The notes under the pieces are model-generated. The model searched no databases and had not been told where the DNA came from. It saw nothing but the letters and a program-made list of their open reading frames with translations. From contig NZ_PYPS01000012.1 of NCBI RefSeq assembly GCF_003027925.1, positions 62,001 to 126,000 on the forward strand: a stretch of 64,000 bases of DNA, read 5' to 3'. The position numbers and the translations under genes were made by a program. The DNA comes from Micromonospora sp. RP3T. Its GTDB lineage: Bacteria > Actinomycetota > Actinomycetes > Mycobacteriales > Micromonosporaceae. Shown piece by piece: positions 40,506 to 49,316 of this stretch (the first letter of the stretch is position 1; each line of letters begins with the position of its first letter).

Positions 40506-41060
40506 ATGGCGATCGAATGGCACCTGCGGGTGAACCGTCGGTTCACCCTCCACGACGCCGTCGATCTCACCCGCGTCCGGCTGGCCGACCTGCTCGGCCA
40601 GCCGGACGCCCCGCCGCCCGTCCGCGTCGTCGAGGCGTCCGCGGAGCGCCGCCGCGGCGGGCCCGGGGCGCCGCTGCCGGCGGACGCCCTGGACCGCGTC
40701 GCCGAACCCGCCGGCCTCGGCGCCGACATCGACTTCTTCCTCGAGATTCCCGAGTGGCGCGCCGGCGCCCTGCTGAGCCTCAGTGAGTTCCTGCCGGGCG
40801 TCGACGACCCGGAGGCCGGGGTGTTCGTCTGGGTGACGTCGCAGCACGATCCCGCCTCCCACGTGCTGAGCATCGCCGCCTGCGTCGCGTTCGCCGAGTG
40901 CGCCGACAGCGAGGTGGTGGACGAGTACGGCTATCTCGCGAAGACCCGGACGAACTCGCCGGAGGCGCTGCTGTACCAGCTCCGGGTGACGGCACCCGTC
41001 GAATCGTTCACCGCCGCGGCGGACCTGGTCCTCAGCCGCACCCGGCTGCGCCGGCGCTGA
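40506..41060 (+). CDS. Probable immunity protein for the polymorphic toxin
   Basis: 184 residues, cytoplasmic, no signal. I do not recognise the family; there are acidic clusters (IDFFLEIPEW, SEFLPGVDDPEAG, AECADSEVVDEYGYL), which suit binding to a basic toxin domain. It starts ten bases after the toxin stop, the typical place for an immunity gene, and is followed by a two-stage hairpin terminator. The assignment is by context; a family search could show a known immunity fold such as those with helical or beta-rich cores. Confidence 0.65.
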   Translation: MAIEWHLRVNRRFTLHDAVDLTRVRLADLLGQPDAPPPVRVVEASAERRRGGPGAPLPADALDRVAEPAGLGADIDFFLEIPEWRAGALLSLSEFLPGVDDPEAGVFVWVTSQHDPASHVLSIAACVAFAECADSEVVDEYGYLAKTRTNSPEALLYQLRVTAPVESFTAAADLVLSRTRLRRR

Positions 41061-41073
41061 CCACGGCACCCCT

Positions 41074-41113
41074 GATCGCGCTACGCCGGCGTCGTTGCCG
41101 ACGGAGCGCGATC
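41074..41113. terminator. Two-stage hairpin after the immunity gene
   Basis: GATCGCGCT (41074-41082) pairs perfectly with AGCGCGATC (41105-41113); inside, CGTCG (41090-41094) pairs with CGACG (41099-41103). It lies between the convergent immunity and acetyltransferase genes. The rest of 41114-41232 shows no gene. Confidence 0.55.
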
Positions 41114-41232
41114 CCCCGTTCAGGCTCCCGGCGCGGGGCGGCGGTCGGCCGGCGCCGGTCTGACCAGGATCCCCGGCGCGACCGGCCGGGAGAGCGGTTG
41201 CCCGCCGAACTTGCGCAAATCTTGAGCCGTGG

Positions 41233-41724
41233 TCAGTCCAGCCGGCGGTGCATCACCAGCAAGTCGACGTACCCCTCGGTCGGGTGCCGGAACCCCTCCG
41301 GCACCCGACCGACCACGTCGAAGCCCAGCGACCGCCACAGCCGTAGCGCGCGGGTGTTGCTGGCCACCACGGCGTTGAACTGCATGGCCCGGTAGCCGTC
41401 CGCGCGGGCCGCGTCCAGCACGTGTTCGGCGAGCGCCCGGCCGACGCCGCGGCCCCCGGCGACCGGGGCGACCATGAAGCCGGCGTTGGCCACGTGGTCG
41501 CCCGGGCCGGCCTGGTTCGGCGCCAGCCGGGCGGTGCCGAGCACCGTGCCGTCCGGGTCGACGGCGACCAGGGTCCGCCCGGGCGGCGCCGCCATCCACT
41601 GCCGGCGTGCCTGCTCCTCGGTGACGTCACGCGGCCAGGTGTACGTCTCCCCGGCGGCCACGATGTCGTGCAGGAACGGCCAGATCAGCGGCCAGTCGGC
41701 TGCCGTCGCGGTACGGATCTCCAC
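41233..41724 (-). CDS. GNAT family N-acetyltransferase
   Basis: 163 residues with the complete GNAT core. The acetyl-CoA loop is VAGGRGVGRALAEHVL (motif A, Q/RxxGxG/A as RGVGRA), and motif B is AVVASNTRALRLWRSLGFDVVGRVP. It most resembles the small phosphinothricin-acetyltransferase-like or amino-group acetyltransferases; the substrate is unknown. GTG at 41724 starts the first strand immediately. It is divergent from wrbA with an 89-base shared gap. Confidence 0.83.
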   Translation of the reverse strand: MEIRTATAADWPLIWPFLHDIVAAGETYTWPRDVTEEQARRQWMAAPPGRTLVAVDPDGTVLGTARLAPNQAGPGDHVANAGFMVAPVAGGRGVGRALAEHVLDAARADGYRAMQFNAVVASNTRALRLWRSLGFDVVGRVPEGFRHPTEGYVDLLVMHRRLD

Positions 41725-41747
41725 CGGTCGAGCATGGCACGGCCGAC

Positions 41748-41763
41748 GTTTGACGTGGCAAAC
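41748..41763. promoter_or_regulatory. Inverted repeat in the GNAT/wrbA divergent gap
   Basis: GTTTG-N6-CAAAC at 41748-41763 with TTGACG overlapping it (41750-41755, candidate -35 toward wrbA). It could be an operator for either gene. The evidence is only the symmetry and position. Confidence 0.3.
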
Positions 41764-41813
41764 AACGGGTAGTCGCCGAAGCTCACCGGCGAAATCGCGA
41801 AGGAGAAGCTCTG

Positions 41814-42431
41814 ATGGATGGCCAGGTCAAGGTCGCGGTGATCTACTACAGCGCGACCGGCATCACCTACCAGATGGCCCGGGCGGCGGTCGAGGCGGCC
41901 GAGTCGGCCGGTGCCGAGGTGCGCCTGCGCAAGGTGCGTGAGCTGGCGCCGGACGAGGCGATCCGGTCGAACTCGGGTTGGCAGGCGCACCGGCTGGAGA
42001 CCCAGGACGTGATGGAGGCCGAGCCGGACGACCTGTCCTGGGCCGACGTCGTGATCATGGGCTCGCCCACCCGGTACGGCATGATCGCCGCTCAGCTCAA
42101 GCAGTTCATCGACACCACCGGACCGCTGTGGGCCAACGGCGCGCTGGCCGACAAGGTCTACACCGGCTTCACCTCGACCGCGACCTCGCACGGCGGTCAG
42201 GAGGCGACGCTGCTGTCGCTCTACACCGTCTTCTACCACTGGGGCGGCATCGTGGTGACGCCCGGCTACACCGACCAGAGCCAGTTCGTCGCCGGCAACC
42301 CGTACGGCGCGTCGCACACCAGCAACAACGGTGAGGTCGCCCCGGACCACGTCGCGTTGGCCGCCACCGCGCTCACCGCCAAGCGGGCCGTGCTGATGGG
42401 GGCCGCGCTGAAGCGGGGCATGGCGGGCTGA
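41814..42431 (+). CDS. wrbA: NAD(P)H:quinone oxidoreductase, WrbA type
   Basis: 205-residue flavodoxin-fold protein. The FMN phosphate loop YYSATGITYQMAR (residues about 10-22), the VVIMGSPTRYGMIAAQLKQFID segment near 79-100 and TSTATSHGGQEATLLS near 121-136 are the WrbA landmarks; the WGGIVVTPGYTDQSQF part completes the match. It would reduce quinones by two electrons with FMN. ATG at 41814 has AAGGAG seven bases upstream. A strong hairpin follows the stop. Confidence 0.88.
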   Translation: MDGQVKVAVIYYSATGITYQMARAAVEAAESAGAEVRLRKVRELAPDEAIRSNSGWQAHRLETQDVMEAEPDDLSWADVVIMGSPTRYGMIAAQLKQFIDTTGPLWANGALADKVYTGFTSTATSHGGQEATLLSLYTVFYHWGGIVVTPGYTDQSQFVAGNPYGASHTSNNGEVAPDHVALAATALTAKRAVLMGAALKRGMAG

Positions 42432-42449
42432 CCGGCCCGGCACGCGGGT

Positions 42450-42496
42450 GACCGGTGGCCGGACGAGGGCTCTCGAACCCGTCCGGACCACCGGTC
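42450..42496. terminator. Long hairpin after wrbA
   Basis: GACCGGTGGCCGGACG at 42450-42465 pairs with 42480-42496 with a single bulge around a 14-base loop. No long T-run follows, but it is the only structure between wrbA and the FGGY kinase promoter. Confidence 0.5.
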
Positions 42497-42591
42497 GTCC
42501 TTCGGCCTACCCGCGATCGGCCCCGCCATGCGCGCTCCGGGCGGGGGAACCCGATCGGAGTCGTCGGCGGCGCCGGGTAGGTTGACCGGCG

Positions 42592-43992
42592 ATGGACATT
42601 CTCGCTCTGGACCTGGGCACCTCGTCGGTACGCGGGCTGGTGCTGGACGCGGACGCGGTACCGCGCCCGGACGCGCTGGCCCGTCGCAAGGTGCGCCTGG
42701 CCACCGGCGACGACGGCGCCGGGACGCTGGACGGCGCCGGCTACCTGGCCTGCCTGGTGGAGTGCCTCGACGAGTTGGCCGCCGGCGGGCACCTGCGGGA
42801 GGTCGGGCTGGTGGCGACGTCCGCGCAGTGGCACTCGGTGCTGCCGCTGGCCGCCGACGGCACCCCGTCGGGTCCGGTGCTGACCTGGCTGGACACCCGG
42901 CCGACGCCGCCCGTCGGGGTCGCCGGCCCGGCCGACCCGGACGACTACCATCGCCGCACCGGCACCTGGTGGCACCGCTGCTACTGGTCGGTGCGACTGC
43001 CGTGGCTGCGGGAACGCGGGGGCGACGTGTCTCCGCGCTTCGTCGGCCTGGCCGAGTACGTCCTCGGCGCGCTGCTCGACGACGCGCCCATGTCGATGTC
43101 GCTGGCCTCCGGCACCGGCCTGCTCGACCTGCGCCGCCTGGACTGGGACGCGGAGGCGTGCGCGCTGGCCGGCGTACGCCCGCAACGGCTGCCGCCGCTG
43201 GCCCCGGCGGGCTGGCACGGCCGGTTGAACCCGGAGCACGCGCGGCGCTGGCCGCAACTGGCCGAGGCGCGGTGGGCGGCGCCGGTGGGCGACGGCGCGG
43301 CGTCCAACGTGGGCTCCGGCTGTGTCGACGAGTCCCGCGCCGCGGTCACCGTCGGCACGTCCGCCGCGGTCCGGATGATCCAGGCCGTGCCGGCCGGCGC
43401 GGAGCTGCCGCCGCTGCCGGACCAGCTCTGGCGGTACCGGGTCGACCACGACCACGTGGTGACCGGGGCGGCGTACTCCAGTGGCGGGAACCTGTTCGCC
43501 TGGGCGAGCCGCGAGTTGCGCCTGCCGCAGGGCGACGAGTTGGACGCCGCCCTGCGCCGTGCCGGCGACGCCCGGACGCTGCGGGTCAATCCCCGCTTCG
43601 GCGGCGACCGGCCGCCGGGCACGGCGCCGGCCGGGTCGGGCGAGTTGGGCGGGTTGAGCTTCGGCACCACCGCTGTCGAACTCCTCGCCGGCCTGATGGG
43701 TGGGCTGTGCCGGCTCGTCGCCGACGACCTCGCGCTGTTGGAGGCCGGGGTCGCCGACCCGATGGAGGTGGTGCTCGGCGGTGGGGCGCTGACCGCCTCG
43801 CCGTGGTGGCGGGCGGCCTTCGCCGAGGCGCTCGTCCCGCGTACGGTGCGGTGGCAGCGCAACCCGGAGATCGGGGCGACCGGCGCCGCGTTGGTGGCCC
43901 TGGGGCGGGTCGCGGAGGCGGCCCGCATCGGCGGCGTCGGTGATGTCGGCCGGCCGGACGCCGACGACCCGGGCGCCGCCCCGACGCGCTGA
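42592..43992 (+). CDS. FGGY-family carbohydrate kinase (gluconokinase-like)
   Basis: 466 residues in the ASKHA fold. The phosphate-1 loop is ALDLGTSSVRG (residues 5-15), the substrate region TSAQWHSVLPL and WLDTRP, the phosphate-2 GTSAAVRMI near residue 260, and the adenosine motif LGGGALTASPWWRAAFAEAL near 395. Gluconokinase and xylulokinase-like members share TSAQWHS-type motifs; D-gluconate is the best guess but unproven. No sugar transporter or regulator is adjacent. The start ATG has no strong ribosome site, and a short or leaderless leader is possible. Confidence 0.8.
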   Translation: MDILALDLGTSSVRGLVLDADAVPRPDALARRKVRLATGDDGAGTLDGAGYLACLVECLDELAAGGHLREVGLVATSAQWHSVLPLAADGTPSGPVLTWLDTRPTPPVGVAGPADPDDYHRRTGTWWHRCYWSVRLPWLRERGGDVSPRFVGLAEYVLGALLDDAPMSMSLASGTGLLDLRRLDWDAEACALAGVRPQRLPPLAPAGWHGRLNPEHARRWPQLAEARWAAPVGDGAASNVGSGCVDESRAAVTVGTSAAVRMIQAVPAGAELPPLPDQLWRYRVDHDHVVTGAAYSSGGNLFAWASRELRLPQGDELDAALRRAGDARTLRVNPRFGGDRPPGTAPAGSGELGGLSFGTTAVELLAGLMGGLCRLVADDLALLEAGVADPMEVVLGGGALTASPWWRAAFAEALVPRTVRWQRNPEIGATGAALVALGRVAEAARIGGVGDVGRPDADDPGAAPTR

Positions 43993-44093
43993 CCGTCCTG
44001 CTCATGCCGTCCGGGCGGGCGTTGACACGGCCCGTCGGCCTGGTTGGATGGATCCCGCTCCCCGGCGTGGTGGAGTCGGACGAGGAGGCAAGT

Positions 44094-46715
44094 GTGGGCG
44101 CAGGTCCCGACCCGGTTCGCGGCGCGGCCCCACCGCCGCACCGGCGGCGCTCCGGGTTCCGGCTGCGGGACTGGCGGCTGAGTACCAAGCTCGCCACGGT
44201 GCTGGTGATCCCCTCGGTGGCGTTCCTGGTGCTGGCCGGCGTGCAGACCCGGGGGTTGGTGGGGCAGACCACGACGTTGAGCGACTTCGCCGAGCAGGTC
44301 GGCATCGGCCGGCAGATCACCGCCGTGGTCGACCGGCTCCAGCAGGAGCGGGACCGCTCCGCCGGTGAGCTGGCCGCGTTGCGCCGCTCCGGCACCGGCG
44401 CCGACCGGGATGCCGCGGTCGCCGCGCTTCGGCCGTTGCAGGAGGCCACCGACCGGGCGGTGGACGAGCTGCGGACCGCGGCCGAGCCGCTGGCCGACGC
44501 GGACGCCGCCTGGCGGGTCTCCTACTCGGAGGCGCTGGAGGCGTACGACCAGGTGGTGAACATCCGGGCCGCGGTGCCGCCCGCGGTGCTCTCCGGCGAC
44601 ACCGTGCTCGGCAACTACCACCGGGCCGTCGCGGCCCTGCTCAACCTGCTGGCCGAACCGTCGCCGGGGGACGGGGAGCGGGCGCTGACCGAGGCGGTGC
44701 TGCGGTACGTGCAGCTGGCCCGGGTCAAGGAGCTGTCCTCGCGGATCCGCGCCGAGCTGTACGCTGCCGCCCGCGCCGGCCGGTACGAGCCGGACGCCCA
44801 GGTGACGCTCAGCGACCTGCGGGCCCAGCAGCTCACCGCGTTGGGCGCGTTCCGGGTGGCGGCGACCGCCGACCAGATCCGTCGCTACGACCGGACGTCG
44901 GTCGATCCGGCCTTCGTCACGGCCACCCGGTTGGAGGAGCTGACGCTGCCCACCGGCGAGGCGACGCCGGCGCTGCTGTCCGCGCCGCAGTGGTGGGCGG
45001 CCACCGAGCAGCGGCAGGAGCTGTTCCGCCAGTTGGAGAGCGAGATCGTCGACGACGCGGTGGGTCGGGCCGACGACGCGAGTGCCCGGCAGTTGCGGGA
45101 GACGCTGCTGGTGGCCGGCGGCATCGTCGCGGTGCTCCTGGTCGCCGTGCTCATCTCCCTGCTGGTGGGCCGGTCGGTGGCTCGGGCCATGCGCCAGTTG
45201 CGCGGCCAGGCGCTGCGCATCGCGCAGGTGGAGCTGCCGATGACGCTGGAGCGGCTGCGGGTGGTGGACCGTCCGGTGAACCGCATCGACGTGCCGCCGG
45301 CGGTGATCGACTCCCAGGACGAGCTGGGCGAGCTGGCGGAGGCGTTCGTGGCGGTGCACCGCAGCGCGGTGGACGTCGCGGTCGAGCAGGCGATGATGCG
45401 CCGCAACGTGAACGCCATGTTCGTCAACCTGGCCCGGCGCAGTCAGGTGCTCGTCGAGCGGCAGTTGGAGCTGCTGGACGACCTGGAGCGTGAGGAGAGC
45501 GACCCGGACCAGCTGGAGAACCTGTTCAAGCTGGACCACCTCGCCGCCCGCATGCGCCGCAACGACGAGAGCCTGCTGGTGCTCGCCGGCTCCGAGTCGA
45601 CCCGGCGGTGGAACCGCCCGGTGGGGCTCGGCGCGGTGCTGCTGGCGGCGAGCGCCGAGATCGAGCAGTACCAGCGGGTGCGCCACGAGAATCGTGCCGC
45701 TTTGCACGTGGTCGGGCACGCCGTGGGTGACCTGGTGCACCTGTTCGCGGAGCTGCTGGAGAACGCCACCGCGTTCTCCCGGCCGGACACGGCGGTGCGG
45801 GTCGTGGTCGGGCCGGACGGACCGGGCGCGTTGGTGGAGATCGTGGACCAGGGGCTCGGCATGAGCCAGGCCGCGCTGGCCGAGGCGAACGCGGTGCTGG
45901 CCGCGCCGCCGGCGGCCGACGTGTCCGCCTCCGAGCGGATGGGTCTGTTCGTGGTGAGCCACCTGGGGGCCCGGCACGGAGTGCGGGTGCGGTTGCGCGC
46001 CGGCCGGGAGGGCCTGGTGACCCAGGTCCGGATCCCGGGCCACCTGCTGGCCGAGGCGCCCGCGCCGGGGCTGGACCCACCGGTGCCGGCGCGGATGCTG
46101 GCCGGCCAGGCCGCCGCGGCGTCCCGCGCGCTCGGCGCGGCGACCGCCGAGCTGCCGGTGGCCGGTCGGCACCCGGTGTCGCCGCTGCTCCGGCCGCAGC
46201 CGGGTTCGTCGCCGCACTCGGGCCAGTCGCCGCAGCCGGGCCAGTCGCCGCAGTCACCGCAGCCGGCGCTGCCGGTGTCGCCGTTGACCGGCCGGCCGCT
46301 CGGCGACGTGGCGGAGCCCGCACCCGCCGGCCCGCCCCGCGTGGCCCCGCGGCCCCGGCCGGTACCCGGTCGGGCCGAGGACGTGCTGGCCCCGGCCGTC
46401 GGGACGGTGGCCGGCGGCGGCTGGTTCACCCGCCAGGGACCGACGTCGTCGGTACTCGGTGTGACGCCGGCGCCGGCCCGGACGCCGGTCACCGGGGGGA
46501 CCAACGAGCGCGGCCTGCCGGTACGCGTGCCGATGGCCCAGCTCGCCGCGGTCTCCTCGCCGGCCGGGCCGGACCGCGCGGCGGTACGGCACGAGCCGGA
46601 CCCGGAGGCGGTCGGCGGTATGCTGTCCCGCTTCTACGGCGGGGTGCGCCGGGCCGAGGCCGAGGAGACGACCGAGATGTACCTGCCGCGTGACGAAGGG
46701 GGACGACGACAGTGA
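44094..46715 (+). CDS. Conservon-type membrane sensor histidine kinase (NIT domain, HAMP, HATPase)
   Basis: 873 residues. A cytoplasmic Arg-rich start leads to membrane helix 1 ([19 protein letters not shown], about residues 33-51), an extracellular nitrate/nitrite-sensing (NIT-like) helical domain with [12 protein letters not shown], helix 2 (about 338-363), a HAMP-like linker, and a kinase region with [25 protein letters not shown] (N-box) and [11 protein letters not shown]. This is the CvnA architecture; no classic phosphoacceptor His box is evident. A Pro-rich tail of about 230 residues follows. GTG at 44094 has GAGGAGG five bases upstream. It overlaps the roadblock gene (GTGA). Confidence 0.83.
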   Translation: MGAGPDPVRGAAPPPHRRRSGFRLRDWRLSTKLATVLVIPSVAFLVLAGVQTRGLVGQTTTLSDFAEQVGIGRQITAVVDRLQQERDRSAGELAALRRSGTGADRDAAVAALRPLQEATDRAVDELRTAAEPLADADAAWRVSYSEALEAYDQVVNIRAAVPPAVLSGDTVLGNYHRAVAALLNLLAEPSPGDGERALTEAVLRYVQLARVKELSSRIRAELYAAARAGRYEPDAQVTLSDLRAQQLTALGAFRVAATADQIRRYDRTSVDPAFVTATRLEELTLPTGEATPALLSAPQWWAATEQRQELFRQLESEIVDDAVGRADDASARQLRETLLVAGGIVAVLLVAVLISLLVGRSVARAMRQLRGQALRIAQVELPMTLERLRVVDRPVNRIDVPPAVIDSQDELGELAEAFVAVHRSAVDVAVEQAMMRRNVNAMFVNLARRSQVLVERQLELLDDLEREESDPDQLENLFKLDHLAARMRRNDESLLVLAGSESTRRWNRPVGLGAVLLAASAEIEQYQRVRHENRAALHVVGHAVGDLVHLFAELLENATAFSRPDTAVRVVVGPDGPGALVEIVDQGLGMSQAALAEANAVLAAPPAADVSASERMGLFVVSHLGARHGVRVRLRAGREGLVTQVRIPGHLLAEAPAPGLDPPVPARMLAGQAAAASRALGAATAELPVAGRHPVSPLLRPQPGSSPHSGQSPQPGQSPQSPQPALPVSPLTGRPLGDVAEPAPAGPPRVAPRPRPVPGRAEDVLAPAVGTVAGGGWFTRQGPTSSVLGVTPAPARTPVTGGTNERGLPVRVPMAQLAAVSSPAGPDRAAVRHEPDPEAVGGMLSRFYGGVRRAEAEETTEMYLPRDEGGRRQ

Positions 46716-47134
46716 CGACGTTGAGCCAGGAGGCACGGGACCTGAGCTGGTTGGTGAACGCGTTCGCCGAGCGGGTTCCGGGTGTGGCGCACGCCGTGGT
46801 GGTGTCCTCCGACGGGCTGCTGGTGGCGATCTCCGCGCACCTGCCCCGGGACCACGCGGACAAGCTCGCCGCGGTGACGTCGGGCCTGATGAGCATCACC
46901 GCGGGCGCGGCCCAGATGTTCGACGGCGACATCGTCAAGCAGACCGTGGTCGAGATGGGTCGCGGCTACTTCCTGGTGATGCAGATCCGGGACGGTTCGA
47001 TCCTGGCCACGCTGGCCGGCGGTGACGCCGACATCGGTGTGGTCGGCTACGAGATGGCGCGGCTGGCCAAGCAGGCCGGTGAGATGCTCACCCCCGCGCT
47101 GCGGGCCGAGCTGCAACAGGCGCTGCCGCGCTGA
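46712..47134 (+). CDS. Roadblock/LC7 domain protein (CvnB-like)
   Basis: 140 residues. The roadblock/LC7 fold is evident from [29 protein letters not shown] and [20 protein letters not shown]. In Streptomyces conservons, CvnB pairs with a kinase (CvnA), a DUF742 protein (CvnC) and a Ras-like GTPase (CvnD); here only the first two are present. The product probably regulates the kinase or a GTPase elsewhere. The last 18 bases of the gene, including its stop, are repeated 25 bases on. Confidence 0.85.
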   Translation: MTTLSQEARDLSWLVNAFAERVPGVAHAVVVSSDGLLVAISAHLPRDHADKLAAVTSGLMSITAGAAQMFDGDIVKQTVVEMGRGYFLVMQIRDGSILATLAGGDADIGVVGYEMARLAKQAGEMLTPALRAELQQALPR

Positions 47135-47159
47135 GCCGGACCAGGCGCTGCCGCGCTGA
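47117..47159 (+). repeat. Tandem duplication of the roadblock gene end
   Basis: CAGGCGCTGCCGCGCTGA occurs at 47117-47134 (the gene's last codons and stop) and again exactly at 47142-47159 outside the gene. The period is 25 bases. Confidence 0.8.
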
Positions 47160-47165
47160 CCGGGC

Positions 47166-47193
47166 GCCCGGCCGGCGACGCCGCCGGCCGGGC
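47166..47193. terminator. Perfect hairpin between roadblock and GH1 genes
   Basis: GCCCGGCCGGCG (47166-47177), loop ACGC, CGCCGGCCGGGC (47182-47193): a perfect 12-base stem between convergent stop codons. Confidence 0.6.
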
Positions 47194-47202
47194 CACGCCC
47201 AC

Positions 47203-48696
47203 CTAGAGTCCGTTGCGGCGGATCACGTCGCGGTACCAGTGGGCGCTGCGCTTGAACACCCGCCGCTGGGTCGGGTAGTCCACGTAGATCAGGCCCCAGC
47301 GCTCCTCGTACCCCTCGTTCCACTCGAAGTTGTCCATCAGCGACCAGACGTGGTAGCTCTCCAGCGGCACTCCGTCCCGGATGGCCCGGTGGGCGACGGC
47401 GAAGTGGTCGCGCAGGAAGGCGACCCGGCCGGCGTCGTCGATGGTGCCGTCCGGGCCGGGGGCGTCCGGGCAGGGCAGGCCGTTCTCGGTGATGGTGATC
47501 GGCACCCGGCCGTAGTCGCGGGTGACCCGGGTCAGCGTGTCGTACAGGCCCTCGGGGTAGATCTGCTGCCAGCCGGCCTCGGAGGTGGGCCACTTCTGGA
47601 TCGTGTCGCCGCTGCCGGTGACGTAGATCGGGGTGTAGTACTGCACCGCGAGCAGGTCCACCGGGCTGGAGATGATCTTCAGGTCGCCGTCCCGGATGCC
47701 CCGGGCCATCCGGCTGCCCGGCCCGAGGTCGGCCAGCACGTCCCGCGGGTACTCGCCCTTGAAGACGGAGTCGAGGTAGAGGCGGTTCTCATAGCCGTCG
47801 TAGAGCCGGGTCGCGGCGGCCGCCTCGGCGGTCTCGTCGGCCGGGTAGCAGGGGTGCAGGTTGAGCGCGGGGCCGATGCGTCCGGGCACGCCGGAGGCGC
47901 GCAGCGCCTGCACGGCGAGGCCGTGGGCGAGCTGGAGGTGGTGGGCGACCAGGTACGCCGCCGCCGGGTCCCGGTGGCCGGGAGCGTGGTGGCCGGTGAG
48001 GTAGCCGTTCTGCACCACGGTCTTCGGCTCGTTGATGGTCAGCCAGACCGGCACCCGCTCGCCGAGCGCGCGGAACACCACGTCGGCGTAGTCGGCGAAG
48101 CGCTCGGCGGTGTCGCGGTTCTCCCACCCGCCGTCGTCCTGGAGGGCCTGGGGAAGGTCCCAGTGGAACAGCGTGGCCATCGGCGCGATGCCGCGCTCGT
48201 GCAGGCCGTCCACGATCCGGCGGTAGAAGTCGAGGCCACGCTGGTTCGGGCGGCCGGAGCCGTCGGCCTGGATGCGCGGCCAGGAGATGGAGAAGCGGTA
48301 GCTGCGCAGCCCCAGGTCGCGCATCAGGTCGAGGTCCTGGGCGTACCGGTGGTAGTGGTCGGCCGCGACGTCGCCGGTGTCGCCGTTGCGGGTGCGTCCC
48401 GGGGTGCGGCTGAAGGTGTCCCAGACGGACTCACCCCGCCCGTCCTCCTTGGCGGCCCCCTCGATCTGGTACGCGGAGGTCGCCGCGCCCCAGCCGAAGT
48501 TGGGCGGGAAGCGCAGCCCGCGGTCCGGCTCCGAGTCGGTGCGCCGCTCGGGTGGGCTGTCGCAGCCGCCGAGGGCGGTGGTGGCGGCGGCGACCCCGGC
48601 CGCGGTGGCACCGGCGAGCCCGGTCCGGACGGCGCCGGCGGCGCTCGCGGACAGGGCGGCGCGGCGGAGCAGGCGCCGTCGGGTGAGTAACGACAT
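47203..48696 (-). CDS. Exported GH1 beta-glucosidase
   Basis: 497 residues. The N-terminus has a twin-arginine motif (TRRRLLRRAAL) and a lipobox-like ALGGC (Cys near 45), so it is probably a Tat-exported lipoprotein, unusual for GH1 enzymes, which are mostly cytoplasmic. The barrel has the acid/base Glu in LTINEPKTV and the nucleophile Glu in ITENGLPCP, with FGWGAATSAYQIEGA, HWDLPQALQ and WSLMDNFEWNEGYEERWGL. It would split cellobiose or cello-oligomers outside the membrane. A CebR-type operator lies 36 bases upstream, and the divergent neighbour is a GH48 cellulase, so both belong to a cellulose module. Confidence 0.87.
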   Translation of the reverse strand: MSLLTRRRLLRRAALSASAAGAVRTGLAGATAAGVAAATTALGGCDSPPERRTDSEPDRGLRFPPNFGWGAATSAYQIEGAAKEDGRGESVWDTFSRTPGRTRNGDTGDVAADHYHRYAQDLDLMRDLGLRSYRFSISWPRIQADGSGRPNQRGLDFYRRIVDGLHERGIAPMATLFHWDLPQALQDDGGWENRDTAERFADYADVVFRALGERVPVWLTINEPKTVVQNGYLTGHHAPGHRDPAAAYLVAHHLQLAHGLAVQALRASGVPGRIGPALNLHPCYPADETAEAAAATRLYDGYENRLYLDSVFKGEYPRDVLADLGPGSRMARGIRDGDLKIISSPVDLLAVQYYTPIYVTGSGDTIQKWPTSEAGWQQIYPEGLYDTLTRVTRDYGRVPITITENGLPCPDAPGPDGTIDDAGRVAFLRDHFAVAHRAIRDGVPLESYHVWSLMDNFEWNEGYEERWGLIYVDYPTQRRVFKRSAHWYRDVIRRNGL

Positions 48697-48731
48697 GAGG
48701 CTTCTCCTCGAAGTGACGGGCCGCCCGGGGC

Positions 48732-48745
48732 CGGGAGCGCTCCCA
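48732..48745. promoter_or_regulatory. CebR-type operator near the GH1 gene
   Basis: CGGGAGCGCTCCCA differs at one base from the published CebR palindrome TGGGAGCGCTCCCA, the site of the cellobiose-responsive LacI-family repressor of actinomycetes. It lies 36 bases upstream of the GH1 start. Confidence 0.75.
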
Positions 48746-49192
48746 GCATAGGCCGGAGGCGGCCGGCCTCGAATCCGGCGGTCGCGGCGCGGGCGGCGGC
48801 GCGGCCGGCGGGCGGCCGGAATGGGGTGGGCGGGTGTCGCTCGGGGGCTGGGGGCGAGCGGCGAGAGTGGGGCAGATAGCGAGAAAGGCCGTCCGGGTGG
48901 CGTGTCACGCCTGTCCCGTCGGCCTCTTTTGCCGTCGACAACGGGGGTTTAGTGTGGGGACGGGGGAGGGCAACCCCCGTCCCCACCGAGATGCACACAC
49001 GCACGATTGGGAATTGGCGTCCGTCGTGCGTGTCGCGCGGGAGCCGGGCCACGCGAGTGGCTCTGGTTCCACCTCCCTCCGTCTGGCGGGTGAGGGCCGG
49101 CGGCGGCGTCCGGGCTGGTTCGCCGCCGGCCACTGGGCCGGTAGCCGGGCACGGGTGTCCCCGGCGATTTCAGTAACTTACATGTCCGTCGA

Positions 49193-49206
49193 TGGAAGCG
49201 CTCCCA
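49193..49206. promoter_or_regulatory. CebR-type operator upstream of GH48 (distal)
   Basis: TGGAAGCGCTCCCA: one base from the CebR palindrome. With the site at 49303 it flanks the probable GH48 promoter. Confidence 0.75.
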
Positions 49207-49302
49207 TCGGCGATGCTGCGACTGTAACGCCCGTCACGGGTTTGTGAAAGCCCCTAAACGAGATCGAAACATGGACGTGGGTATCTGCCCTGGCCGTTGT
49301 GG

Positions 49303-49316
49303 TGGGAGCGCTTCCA
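49303..49316. promoter_or_regulatory. CebR-type operator upstream of GH48 (proximal)
   Basis: TGGGAGCGCTTCCA: one base from the CebR palindrome and the exact reverse complement of the site at 49193. The centre-to-centre spacing is 110 bases, which would allow looping. Confidence 0.78.

Noticed and set aside
36086..40873. A very long open frame runs antisense across the toxin gene.
   Set aside because: Its composition is the mirror of Ala-rich coding DNA at very high GC; the sense frame has signal peptide, repeats and domains, so the antisense frame is a shadow.
42450..42496. A stretch on the minus strand (GGGTTCGAGAGCCC then CCGGCCACC) looks like a tRNA T-arm and acceptor end.
   Set aside because: No anticodon or D-arm can be formed upstream and the whole segment is explained by a long hairpin after wrbA; it is not a tRNA gene or a convincing attachment site.
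48834..49247. Possible rightward small gene between GH1 and GH48.
   Set aside because: The codon pattern is not that of the real genes, there is no ribosome site, and the region carries operators for the two cellulase genes.
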